Positions 37,549 through 46,153 of a DNA stretch of 64,000 nucleotides are shown piece by piece. This DNA is from Microbacterium sp. CFH 31415 (GTDB lineage: Bacteria; Actinomycetota; Actinomycetes; Actinomycetales; Microbacteriaceae): contig NZ_JAKYXC010000010.1 of the NCBI RefSeq assembly GCF_022538185.1, positions 203,508-267,507 of the forward strand, written 5' to 3'. The position numbers were made by a program, and so were the translations under genes. Positions within the stretch are counted from its first letter, which is position 1; every line of letters begins with the position of its first letter. The notes under the pieces are model-generated. The model saw only the letters and a list, made by a program, of their open reading frames with translations. It was not told where the DNA came from and searched no databases.

Positions 37549-37637
37549 CTCCCTGCGCCGGCATGATCCGGATCAGGTTCGACGGTCGAAGCGTGGATCG
37601 CTTCCTCTCAGCCCGGCTCACCGGACTCCCGTGGTTG
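37549..37637 (-). ncRNA. TPP (THI-box) riboswitch
   Basis: On the minus strand the leader carries GGGAGTCCGG, the conserved GCTGAGAGG, then ACCTGATCCGGATCATGCCG and GCAGGGAGG, in the order and spacing of the THI element. Its final AGGGAGG overlaps the ykoE ribosome site, so ligand binding would block translation. A near-consensus -10 TATACT (37650-37645) puts the transcript start within a few nucleotides of the aptamer. Confidence 0.92.
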
Positions 37638-37679
37638 TGGCACGAGTATACGCCCGCCGGGGCGACGTATTCTGAGCGG

Positions 37680-39293
37680 GTGACACCCCACGACGTCCCT
37701 GCTGCGCCGCGCCGTGCGCGCGCGCGGACAGGCGCGTTCGCGGTCACCCCCCGGGGGACGGATGCCGCGGAGGGCACGCTCACCCTCGACGAGACGTCCG
37801 TGGACCGGGCGTCGACGCCGGCGAGCTCGATCGCCGCGCCGGCCGGTGCCGCCACCGAACCGGCCACCGCGACGCCCCTCGGCGAGCTCGGATCGACGGC
37901 AGCCGCCGGCACGGCGACGACGGACCCCGCCCACGCGTCGGAGGCGCCGTCCTCGGGCCGGGTGGCGCTCACCTGGGTCGACGAGCGGGACGTCGCTTCC
38001 CCTCCCGCGCCGGCCGATCTCTCCGCGGCGTCGACCTCGTACATCCCGGTCGAGAACGACCTGCTCGCGCACCTCCCGCGCCGCTCGCCGCTGCGAGCCG
38101 GGGTGATGGTTCCCGCGGCGATCATCGCGAGCCTCGCCGGCGCGTACGCCGCCACCACGCTGCTGTGGCCGCTGCACGCGGTCGAGCCGACCGTCGCGGC
38201 GGTGCAGCTGCAGTCGGTGCCGGCCCCCGGGACCGAGCTGCCCTGGCCGGCAGAGGGCAGCGCGGCCGTCTCGATCGGCGGCATCGCGGGGAACGCGGCA
38301 TCCGGTTCCGATCGTGAATCGATCGCCAGCATCACGAAGGTCGTCACCGCCCTCGTCGTCCTCGACCAGATGCCCCTCGCCGTCGGCGAGGGCGGTCCGG
38401 ATTACCGGTTCGGCTACGGCGACATGCTCGCGTACTGGGACTACCGAGCCCGTGGCGAGTCGGCCCTCGACGTCCCCGTGGACGGCACGCTCACCGAGTA
38501 CCAGCTGCTCCAGGGCATGCTCATCGGATCCGCGAACAACTACGCCGACCGTCTCGCCTCCCGCCTCTTCCCCTCCGACGCGGTGTTCGCCGACGCCGCG
38601 ATGACGTGGCTCGAGACGCACGGGGTGCCGGGCGTGCGGATCGTCGAGCCGACCGGGATCGACTCGCGCAACACGGCCACGCCCGAAGCGCTGCTCGTCC
38701 TGGCACAGAAGGCGCTGGCGAACCCGGTGATCGCCGAGATCGTCGCGCAGAAGTCGGTGGACCTGCCCGGCGCCGGCACCGTGGAGAACACGAACGCGCT
38801 CCTCGCCGACCCCGGGGTGGTCGGGATCAAGACCGGAACGCTCGACACCTGGAACCTGCTCTCGGCGAAGGATGTGACGATCGGCGGCACGCCGGTGCGG
38901 ATGTTCGCGTCGGTGCTCGGCCAGCCCGACGACGACACCCGCACCGCCGCGACGCGCGCACTCTTCGACCGGCTGGAGGACGAACTGGCGCTCGACCCCT
39001 CGGTTCCCGCAGGCACGCTCGCCGGCACGGTCGACACGGCGTGGGGAGACACCGCCCGCATCGTGGTGGCGGACGACGCGTCGGTCGTGCTCTGGAACGG
39101 CGGCTCGGGCGTCGTGACTCCCACCTATTCACTGGGCGATGCCCGTGAGGACGGCGACACCGTCGGATCGATCACCGTGGACGGACCTCTGGACGCCGTG
39201 ACCGTCGACCTGCGACTCGACGGCGACATCGAGGATCCGAGCCCCTGGTGGCGGCTCACCCACCCGCTCGAGCTCTTCGGCCTGACCGACTGA
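37680..39293 (+). CDS. D-alanyl-D-alanine carboxypeptidase, membrane-anchored
   Basis: 537 residues. A disordered cytoplasmic N-terminus of about 140 residues rich in Ala, Thr and Pro precedes one membrane helix (AGVMVPAAIIASLAGAYAATTLL, about 140-162). The catalytic domain has SITK with the nucleophilic Ser near 219, SAN near 283 and KTG near 384, the three motifs of penicillin-binding D,D-carboxypeptidases. It trims stem peptides of peptidoglycan. GTG 37680 follows TATTCT by 6 nt (leaderless). The long N-terminal tail is unusual for the family. Confidence 0.9.
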   Translation: MTPHDVPAAPRRARARTGAFAVTPRGTDAAEGTLTLDETSVDRASTPASSIAAPAGAATEPATATPLGELGSTAAAGTATTDPAHASEAPSSGRVALTWVDERDVASPPAPADLSAASTSYIPVENDLLAHLPRRSPLRAGVMVPAAIIASLAGAYAATTLLWPLHAVEPTVAAVQLQSVPAPGTELPWPAEGSAAVSIGGIAGNAASGSDRESIASITKVVTALVVLDQMPLAVGEGGPDYRFGYGDMLAYWDYRARGESALDVPVDGTLTEYQLLQGMLIGSANNYADRLASRLFPSDAVFADAAMTWLETHGVPGVRIVEPTGIDSRNTATPEALLVLAQKALANPVIAEIVAQKSVDLPGAGTVENTNALLADPGVVGIKTGTLDTWNLLSAKDVTIGGTPVRMFASVLGQPDDDTRTAATRALFDRLEDELALDPSVPAGTLAGTVDTAWGDTARIVVADDASVVLWNGGSGVVTPTYSLGDAREDGDTVGSITVDGPLDAVTVDLRLDGDIEDPSPWWRLTHPLELFGLTD

Positions 39294-39324
39294 CGCGCAG
39301 GCTGACGGGGCGACAGCCCGGCAC

Positions 39325-40251
39325 TCAGGCGAACCGCACCGCCTGCTGGAGCCGCGTGCGCACGTCGAAGACCTCGTTGCCGCCGATCGCCCGCACGCCG
39401 GTGATCCCCCTGCGGAGCACCGTCGACAGCGCGCCGCGCGCGACGATCGCGACGGGCGTGCCCTTCACCTTGCCGATCTCGTCGATGACCTGCAGCACGT
39501 CGTCATCGGGCAGCACGACGATCGCGCCGCTGAACCGCACGCCCGCGGCTCGCGCGAGTCCGCGCATGCGCGCGACGAGGGTGGCGATCGGGGCGCCGTC
39601 GACGCCGTCGCCGATGAGCTCGCCGCGGCGCAGGCGGACGGGGCCGCCGAAGTCCTCCGACAGGATGCCGTAGAGCCCGCTGGGGCCGAGCACGATGTGG
39701 TCGATCTTGGCGTCGGGGTCGGCGCCCCGCACCGACGGCGCGACGTCGTGCCAGACCGTGTAGCCCATGCCCAGCTCGGCGACGATGCGCGCGGTCGCCT
39801 CCTCGGCGAGCGCGTCGGCCAGCAGCCTGCGCACGTGCTGCGGCGCGGAGCGCACGAGCGCCGGGTCGTAGGGATCCTCGAGCGTGACGCCGCGGCCCGC
39901 CCACTCGCGGATGAGCGTCAGGTACCGCTCGCGACGCCAGCCGCCGGGGTGTCCGTACGAGCGGGCGCGCGGGCGGGTGTCGGTCCGGGCAGCGGGCGCG
40001 CGCCAGCCCGACCACTCCGGCGCCGGTGCGTCGCCGAACCCATGGCCGCGATCGTACGCGGCCCGCGCTTCCGCTGTGCCGACGAGCTCCCAGGCGCGCT
40101 GCACCTGGATGAACACGGCGGCGTCGCCCCCGGTGTCGGGGTGCGTCTGACGCAGCCGCAGGCGGTACGCCTTGCGCAGCGACTCCTCGTCGGCCGTGGG
40201 GTCCACCCCCAGCACGTCGTAGGCCGACGCGGACAGCGGGCTGTCGAACAC
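39325..40251 (-). CDS. J-domain protein fused to a NERD-like domain
   Basis: 308 residues. A J domain occupies residues 8-70 (YDVLGVDPTADEESLRKAYRLRLRQTHPD, with HPD at 37-39). After a linker, residues about 130-230 resemble a NERD nuclease-related domain (AEEATARIVAELGMGYTVWHDV, then DAKIDHIVLGPSGLYGIL), with the D...hhhG pattern of the family core. A final 80-residue region is unassigned. The J domain implies work with DnaK; the NERD part implies a nucleic-acid link. AGGAGG is 4 nt before GTG 40251. Confidence 0.8.
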   Translation of the reverse strand: MFDSPLSASAYDVLGVDPTADEESLRKAYRLRLRQTHPDTGGDAAVFIQVQRAWELVGTAEARAAYDRGHGFGDAPAPEWSGWRAPAARTDTRPRARSYGHPGGWRRERYLTLIREWAGRGVTLEDPYDPALVRSAPQHVRRLLADALAEEATARIVAELGMGYTVWHDVAPSVRGADPDAKIDHIVLGPSGLYGILSEDFGGPVRLRRGELIGDGVDGAPIATLVARMRGLARAAGVRFSGAIVVLPDDDVLQVIDEIGKVKGTPVAIVARGALSTVLRRGITGVRAIGGNEVFDVRTRLQQAVRFA

Positions 40252-40328
40252 GCATCCTCCTGATCCCGGCCGCCGCAGCGGCGGATCTCAGGCTAGACCA
40301 CGCGTCGCGGGGCGGGCTCCGGCGCGAA

Positions 40329-40868
40329 TCAGGGGCGCTCCCTGCGTCGTGCGTACGCGGCGGCGCTCCGGCTCGACAGTGCGAGGAGCAGCAGGATGTC
40401 GATCGCGAGCGACACGAAGCTGCCTTCGAGCGTGATCTCCTGCCCCTGCACCCACCACGCACCGAACACCGTGCTGATCGACAGCACCGAGATGCACATC
40501 ACGATGACCCTCGCCCAGTTCCGGCCGAGGAACACGAGCACCGCGAGCAGCAGGTCGACCAGCAGCACAGCGGCGCCGACGGCGAGTACCACCCGCAGGG
40601 CTGCGTTCCAGCCCTCGGGGGTCGGGTCGAAGCCCTCCAGCGCCGCCCCCGCCTGGGTGCGGAGGTCGTCCCACCCCGCCGCGAGACTCACCAGCACGAC
40701 GACGCCGGCGATGACCCGCAGCAGGACGAGCGCGGCCCCGGCTGTCACTGAGGCCGGCCTGCGCATGTGCGGGTCCCGCGCGACCGGTCGCAGCAGCCGC
40801 GCGGGCGGCTCGAACGCCGGACGCTTCTCTGGGCGGATCGGCACCGGCGAGGGCTCGGGAGTCGTCAC
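40329..40868 (-). CDS. Small membrane protein, function unknown
   Basis: 179 residues with a 50-residue Pro/Arg-rich N-terminus and about four hydrophobic segments. No family is recognised with confidence. GTG 40868 overlaps the upstream LssY_C stop (GTGA), so it is the last gene of the unit HIBCH, LssY_C and this gene. Confidence 0.75.
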   Translation of the reverse strand: MTTPEPSPVPIRPEKRPAFEPPARLLRPVARDPHMRRPASVTAGAALVLLRVIAGVVVLVSLAAGWDDLRTQAGAALEGFDPTPEGWNAALRVVLAVGAAVLLVDLLLAVLVFLGRNWARVIVMCISVLSISTVFGAWWVQGQEITLEGSFVSLAIDILLLLALSSRSAAAYARRRERP

Positions 40869-41683
40869 CGCATCACCTCCGCGAGGGCGCGCACATCGAT
40901 GATCGGCAGGTCTCCGTCGGTGCGGATCGTGTCGCCGCCGCCGTTGCGCGCGTGGTACCCGGAGGCGAAGTCGGCGATCACGTCCACGGCGACGCGGGAA
41001 TCGGCATCCGTCACCGTCGTGACGATGTGGTCGCGCTCGACATCGGTGTCGGCGTCGATGCGGTGCGTGACCTGCAGCGTGAACAGCGACAGCCCGACGC
41101 TCGTGTCGAAGGTGCCGGCGGCGAGCCAGTCCACGCGTCGCCCGCCCGGCAGCTGCCAGTCGTCGGGACATCGCCAGAACCGCACGTGGTGGCGCTGGGC
41201 CGGGTTGCCGTCGACTTCCTGCTGGTAGGCGAAGTCCTGCTGGCGGCCGAACAGGAAGAGCGGGCTCACCGGCGCCTCGTGGTAGCTGCGGCGCCCCAGG
41301 GTGGACGTGATGATGCGCCACGACGACGCCAGCGTGACCGGGTCGGCCTTCGTCCACCCCGCCGCCCGCATCGCCATCTCGATCTGCGCCCCGGTCCCCA
41401 GGAACGCGAGGTTGACGGGATCGCCGAGCAGGCCGTCGCTCGTGCGCGTGCGCCCGATGAAGTAGTCGGGCACGTAGATCGTCGTGAGGATTCGGTGCAG
41501 CCGCGGCAGCACGAGATATGCCAGCAGCACCCAGAACGCGGCGAAGAACAGGATGCCCCACCAGCCGACCTTGAACGACTCGGTGAAGCTGAGGTACGCC
41601 AGCCAGATGGCGGCGAGGCCGGCGAAGACGAAGAAGAACCAGTCGATCGCGATCCCGATCGAGTAGCTCCGCTTCCCGGCCAT
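40865..41683 (-). CDS. LssY_C-domain membrane protein
   Basis: 272 residues. Two membrane helices at about 10-30 and 40-60 are followed by a soluble domain with RTRTSDGLLGDPVNLAFLGT, AGWTKADPVTLASSWRI and YHEAPVSPLFLFGRQQDFAYQQEVDG, which is the LssY C-terminal domain known from type-I secretion-linked and phosphatase-like membrane proteins. Its activity is unknown. It begins 1 bp after the HIBCH stop. Confidence 0.78.
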   Translation of the reverse strand: MAGKRSYSIGIAIDWFFFVFAGLAAIWLAYLSFTESFKVGWWGILFFAAFWVLLAYLVLPRLHRILTTIYVPDYFIGRTRTSDGLLGDPVNLAFLGTGAQIEMAMRAAGWTKADPVTLASSWRIITSTLGRRSYHEAPVSPLFLFGRQQDFAYQQEVDGNPAQRHHVRFWRCPDDWQLPGGRRVDWLAAGTFDTSVGLSLFTLQVTHRIDADTDVERDHIVTTVTDADSRVAVDVIADFASGYHARNGGGDTIRTDGDLPIIDVRALAEVMR

Positions 41684-41684
41684 G

Positions 41685-42761
41685 TCAGTCCCCGGTGGGA
41701 CTTGCCCAGAGCGGCACGTCGGGACGGTGCGCGAGCGCCGCCGACGCGAGGTCGGGCGGCAGGGCGGCGATGGTCGCCGGCTGCCACTTCGGGGACCTGT
41801 CCTTGTCGATGACCTGCGCGCGGATGCCTTCCGGCAGGTCGGGCTGCGTCGAGGCGAACCACATCACGAGGCCGTACTCCTGCTCCAGAGCGGCGCGCAG
41901 CCCGGGCAGGTCACGCGACCGGCGGACGGAGGCGAGCGTCACGGCGAGACCGGTCGGCGAGAGTTCGCCGAGGAGGTCGGCGGTGGCGGATGCCTCGGGC
42001 TCGGGGCGCACCCGCAGGCGCTCGACGATGTCGGCGACGGTGTCACCCGCGAACGCGTCGTCGATCCACGCGCGCGCACGCTCGAGTCTCGACGGCGGCG
42101 GAGTCTCGTCGAAGAGCAGCACCAGCTCGGTCGGGCTGGACGGGTCGGCGCGCGTCTCGAGTGCGTCGCGCAGCCCGTCGAGGTGGGCGGACGGAACGAA
42201 GTGATCGGCGAATCCGGCGTACAGCGCGTCCGAGGCATCCATCACCGCACCGGTCAGACCGAGGTATTCGCCGAGGCGGCCCGGCGCGTGGGCGAGCAGC
42301 CACGTGCCGCCCACGTCAGGTGTGAAGCCGATGCGGGTCTCGGGCATCGCGAGCTGCGAGCGCTCGGTCACGATCCGGATGGCGGCGTGCCCCGCCACTC
42401 CGATGCCGCCGCCCATCGTGATGCCGTCGGCGAGCGCGACGAAGGGCTTCGGATACTCCGCGATCCGCGCGTTGAGCGCGTACTCGTCGCGGAAGAACAG
42501 GGCAGAGTCCTCGGAGCGACCGCTCATGACCCGCTCGGCGAGGCCCCGCACGTCGCCGCCGGCGCACAGTCCGCGCTCGCCTGCGCCGTCGAGCAGCACG
42601 ACGTCGACCTCGGTGTCGTGCTCCCACGCGTCGAGTGCGGCGTGCAGCTGGTGGATCATGTCGAGATCGAGGGCGTTGATCGCGCGCGGGCGGTTGAGGG
42701 TGAGCCGTCCCAGTCCGCCGCGGGCGCGGACGAGGACGGTGGGCTCGGCGGCATCGGTCAC
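41685..42761 (-). CDS. 3-Hydroxyisobutyryl-CoA hydrolase-like crotonase
   Basis: 358 residues, longer than hydratases, as is the HIBCH branch of the crotonase family. It contains GLCAGGDVRGLAE, a segment FFRDEYALNARIAEYPKPFVALADGITMGGG and IGFTPDVGGTWLLA with the catalytic Glu/Asp residues (LAMPETRIG). It would hydrolyse 3-hydroxyisobutyryl-CoA in valine breakdown. TAACGT stands 7 nt before GTG 42761 (leaderless), and the gene is divergent from the ABC ATPase at 42924. Confidence 0.88.
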   Translation of the reverse strand: MTDAAEPTVLVRARGGLGRLTLNRPRAINALDLDMIHQLHAALDAWEHDTEVDVVLLDGAGERGLCAGGDVRGLAERVMSGRSEDSALFFRDEYALNARIAEYPKPFVALADGITMGGGIGVAGHAAIRIVTERSQLAMPETRIGFTPDVGGTWLLAHAPGRLGEYLGLTGAVMDASDALYAGFADHFVPSAHLDGLRDALETRADPSSPTELVLLFDETPPPSRLERARAWIDDAFAGDTVADIVERLRVRPEPEASATADLLGELSPTGLAVTLASVRRSRDLPGLRAALEQEYGLVMWFASTQPDLPEGIRAQVIDKDRSPKWQPATIAALPPDLASAALAHRPDVPLWASPTGD

Positions 42762-42923
42762 GGTCGCAACGTTACCGGGGCGACCCCCGCGGGCCGAGAC
42801 GCGCAGCGACGCGGACAGCGCCGGGACGCCGCGCCACGATGCGAACCGGCCGCTGATTTCCCACGGCGACGGGCAGTTTCCGACAGGATAGGGGAAGTGC
42901 TCCCGAGGACGAGAGGGTTCGGC

Positions 42924-44744
42924 ATGCCGGAAGGACAGGTGCTGGAGTTCTCCGGCGTGACCAAGCGCTTCGGCGCAGTCACCGCAGTCTCGGACTTCAC
43001 CGCACGTGTCCAACCTGGGCTGGTCACCGGCTTCCTCGGCCCCAACGGCGCCGGCAAGACGACGTCGCTCCGCATGCTGCTCGGGCTCGTGCGGCCCACC
43101 GCCGGGCACGCCACGATCGGCGGGGCGAAGTACGCCAAGCTCGCCCACCCGCTGCAGACCGTCGGCGCCGTGCTCGAGGCATCCAGCTTCCACCCCGGCC
43201 GCACCGGTGCCGCACACCTCACGGTGTACGCGCACGCGGCGAAGATCCCGAAGGCGCGGGTCGACGAGGTGCTCGGCCTGGTCGGACTGGCGGATGCCGC
43301 GGGCCGCAAGGTCGGGGGCTACTCGCTGGGCATGCGGCAGCGCCTCGGCCTCGCGTATGCGCTCCTCGGCGACCCGGGCGTGCTGGTGCTCGACGAGCCG
43401 ACGAACGGCCTCGACCCCGAGGGCATCAAGTGGATCCGCGGGTTCCTCCGCCGGCTCGCCCGTGAAGGCCGCACCGTGCTCGTCTCGTCGCACCTCCTCA
43501 CCGAGGTGCAGCAGACCGTCGACGCGCTGCTGATCATCTCGCAGGGCCGTCTCGTGTTCGAGGGCGGCATGGATCAGCTGGTCGACCCGTCCGAGCAGGC
43601 CACCGTCGTCGACTCGGAAGACCGGGCGGCGCTGGCCGAGGCGCTGCGCGCCGCGGGCGTGCCGTTCGAGGTGCTGCGGTCGGGACTCACAGTGCGGGGC
43701 ATCGAGCCGGCCGCCGTCGGCCTGGCCGCGGCCGCCGCGGGCGTGCCGCTCTCGACGCTGCACAAGCGCGGCCCCGCGCTGGAAGAGGTCTTCCTCGACC
43801 TGGTCAACGGCACGCGCGTGCATGCGAGCGCCTCCGGTCGACGGGACGACGTCATTCCCGCCCTCGAGTCGGGCCCGACCGGCGCCGTGCCCGTGCAGGA
43901 GTCGGTTCCGGATGCCGCGGCCGACGTCCCGCCGACGGACGGCGACGCGGTTCCCCCCGAAGCGGACGCCGTCCCCGCCGAGCCCGACGCTGTTCCCGCC
44001 GAGCCCGACGCTGTTCCCGCCGAGCCGGAGGACGGCGACACCGCGGGGATCGCCGCCGAACTCGACGCGGAGTGGTCGGGCGGCGCCATGGCCGGCGCAG
44101 CCGCCGTCGGCGCGGCCGAAGCCGCGCGTGAGGCCGAGGAGCGCCGCGCGGATGACGAGGCGGAAGAGGAAGCCGGCGCTGAAGCGGAGACCGCGGCCGA
44201 CGAGGTCGCGCCGAGCACCGAAGCCGACGCCGCGCCTGAGGCTGAGCAGGACGCCGAAGCCGTTCCCGAGGTCGAGCCCGAGGCCGCGCCTGAGCCGGAG
44301 CCGGAGCCTCACACCGCGTCCTTCGCCGTCGCCAGCACCGGAGTGATCGACATCATCCCGGGCGACGAGCCCACGGCAGACGAGGTGTCCCCGGCCGAGG
44401 ACGAACCGTCCGACGACGAGCCCTCCGACGAGTCCGACGACGAGCCGCCGTTCGTCGCCGAGGACGACGACCGCTCGTGGGAGGACTACGTCAAGACCGA
44501 CGCCGACCTCGAAGCCGACCGCTTCTTCGCCGCCTTCGACGCCGAGGCCGAGTCCAGGGCGGCGGCCGAGGCCGCCGCGGAAGCAGAGGCATCAGATGTC
44601 GAGCCCGAAGCCCCGGCCGAAGAAGTCGGCGGGGCCGAGGCATCCGAACCCGAGTCATCGTCCGAACAGGAGCCGGAACCCGACCCCGAGCAAGAGCCCG
44701 ACCCCGATCACGCACCCGAGTCCGAAGGGGGTGAGCAGCGATGA
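42924..44744 (+). CDS. ABC exporter ATPase with long acidic C-terminal tail
   Basis: 606 residues. The first 300 are an ordinary ABC-2 ATPase: Walker A GPNGAGKTT near 38, signature YSLGMRQRL near 133, Walker B LVLDEPTNGLD near 155 and SSHLLTEV with the switch His. Residues about 310-606 are an unusual, mostly disordered tail rich in Glu, Asp, Ala and Pro, with perfect 21 bp tandem repeats (AVPAEPD) and later a short ordered-looking stretch (SWEDYVKTDADLEADRFFAAFDAE). GAGAGGG lies 6 nt before ATG 42924. It overlaps the permease gene (ATGA). The tail has no known counterpart I recall. Confidence 0.87.
   Translation: MPEGQVLEFSGVTKRFGAVTAVSDFTARVQPGLVTGFLGPNGAGKTTSLRMLLGLVRPTAGHATIGGAKYAKLAHPLQTVGAVLEASSFHPGRTGAAHLTVYAHAAKIPKARVDEVLGLVGLADAAGRKVGGYSLGMRQRLGLAYALLGDPGVLVLDEPTNGLDPEGIKWIRGFLRRLAREGRTVLVSSHLLTEVQQTVDALLIISQGRLVFEGGMDQLVDPSEQATVVDSEDRAALAEALRAAGVPFEVLRSGLTVRGIEPAAVGLAAAAAGVPLSTLHKRGPALEEVFLDLVNGTRVHASASGRRDDVIPALESGPTGAVPVQESVPDAAADVPPTDGDAVPPEADAVPAEPDAVPAEPDAVPAEPEDGDTAGIAAELDAEWSGGAMAGAAAVGAAEAAREAEERRADDEAEEEAGAEAETAADEVAPSTEADAAPEAEQDAEAVPEVEPEAAPEPEPEPHTASFAVASTGVIDIIPGDEPTADEVSPAEDEPSDDEPSDESDDEPPFVAEDDDRSWEDYVKTDADLEADRFFAAFDAEAESRAAAEAAAEAEASDVEPEAPAEEVGGAEASEPESSSEQEPEPDPEQEPDPDHAPESEGGEQR
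43980..44021 (+). repeat. 21 bp perfect tandem repeat in the ATPase tail
   Basis: Two identical 21 bp units (43980-44000 and 44001-44021) encode EPDAVPA twice, with a third partial copy. The unit length is a multiple of three, so slippage would lengthen or shorten the acidic tail without breaking the frame. Confidence 0.85.
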
Positions 44745-45559
44745 GCCTGGCCGCAGCGACCCGCTCCGAGACGACCAAGCAGTTCTCCACCGCGATGTGG
44801 TGGGTGCTCGCGATCGTGCTCGCCGGCTACGTGGGCTTCACGGCCGCAGCGCTCGGCTTCGTCTTCGCCGCCGCAGCGACCGGTTCGCTCCCCGGCGACG
44901 CGCCCCCGCTCCCCGAGGACGGCCTCGCCGGCCTGCTGTACAGCACGGCGACGGCCGTGGGCTACGTCTTTCCGCTGCTCATCGGCACGCTCATGGTCAC
45001 CGCCGAGTTCCGGCACAAGACCCTCACGCCGACCTTCCTCGCAACGCCCCGGCGCGGCCGCGTGCTGTGGGCGAAGCTCTTCGCCGGTGTGGTGCTCGGC
45101 GTGCTCTACGGCGTGATCGGCATCGCCGCCGCGGTCGGCCCCTCGGTCGGGTTCCTCGCCGGGTACGGCATCGACACCATGCTCGCCTCGATCGACACGT
45201 GGGCTCAGTTCGGACGGATGCTGCTCGCCTACGTGCTGTGGGTGCTCATCGGCATCGGCGTCGGTGCGCTCGTGCGCAACCAGGTCGGCGCGATCGTCGG
45301 CGTGCTCGTCTTCACGCAGTTCATCGAGCCGATCGCCCGCCTCGCCGCCACGTTCATCGAGCAGATCGGCGACTACACGCAGTACCTGCCGGGTGCCGCG
45401 AGCGATGCCCTCGTCGGATCCAGCATCTTCGCGATGAGCATGCAGGGCGGGTCGGTCGACCAGCTCGAGTGGTGGGTGGGCGGCCTCGTGCTCGCCGGCT
45501 ACGCCGTGGTCTTCCTCGTCCTCGGATACCTCACCAGCTGGCGCCGCGACGTCAGCTGA
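44741..45559 (+). CDS. ABC-2 type permease
   Basis: 272 residues with six hydrophobic segments. It starts in the pattern SETTKQFSTAMWWVLAIVLAGYVG with the family motif EFRHKTLTPTFLATPRRGRVLWAKL near residue 88. It pairs with the tailed ATPase immediately upstream (ATGA overlap) as a probable exporter; cargo unknown. Confidence 0.9.
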   Translation: MSLAAATRSETTKQFSTAMWWVLAIVLAGYVGFTAAALGFVFAAAATGSLPGDAPPLPEDGLAGLLYSTATAVGYVFPLLIGTLMVTAEFRHKTLTPTFLATPRRGRVLWAKLFAGVVLGVLYGVIGIAAAVGPSVGFLAGYGIDTMLASIDTWAQFGRMLLAYVLWVLIGIGVGALVRNQVGAIVGVLVFTQFIEPIARLAATFIEQIGDYTQYLPGAASDALVGSSIFAMSMQGGSVDQLEWWVGGLVLAGYAVVFLVLGYLTSWRRDVS

Positions 45560-45588
45560 CGGGCCCGCTCGGACGGGAGGGACCGCTG

Positions 45589-46050
45589 TCAGACGGCGGG
45601 TGCCGCAGCGGTCTTGCGCGACCGCGGCTTGCGCGCCGGAACGGTCGGGATGGTTCCGGTCTCGGCAGCGATGTCGACGACGTCGCTCGCCTCGTCGGCG
45701 AGGTCGAGTCGCAGTGCCTGCACGAGCTCGAGACCGTGGCGCGTGGTCAGGATGATCCGCTGGAACTCGGGGTGCCCCTCGAGGTCGATCACGACGCTCG
45801 GGCGATGACGGCGGATGATGGCGAAGTCGTCGCCACCGGCGGATTTCCACGTGCCCATCGCGACCACACCGCGCAGGTGGGTGCCGGGGCTCGGAACGCC
45901 GCGCAGCCACGTCCAGGCATCGTCGGTGAGCTGCACCTTGGTGATGGTCGAGCGCTCGATCACGACATTCCCCTTGCGGAATGCCATGGCGCGCTCGGCC
46001 CCGGACAGCACCACTTCGAGCTGCGTCGAGTCGAGCAGCATGGTCACCAT
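45589..46050 (-). CDS. Hypothetical small protein
   Basis: 153 residues, no family recognised with certainty. Residues 1-110 are strand-rich with HPEFQRIILTTRHGLELVQAL and could form a small PH-like barrel; the last 40 residues are Thr/Ala/Arg-rich. ATG 46050 has a CAGACT 6 nt upstream as a possible -10. It lies between the ABC exporter and the F420 operon. Confidence 0.65.
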   Translation of the reverse strand: MVTMLLDSTQLEVVLSGAERAMAFRKGNVVIERSTITKVQLTDDAWTWLRGVPSPGTHLRGVVAMGTWKSAGGDDFAIIRRHRPSVVIDLEGHPEFQRIILTTRHGLELVQALRLDLADEASDVVDIAAETGTIPTVPARKPRSRKTAAAPAV

Positions 46051-46153
46051 GCCTCTAGTCTGCCAGCGGCCACCCCCAGTGCCAGGGTCATTTGCTTACA
46101 GGAGGGCAACGATCGACCGCGCCGAGGTCCGCGTCCGGTGCGAGACTGGACCG

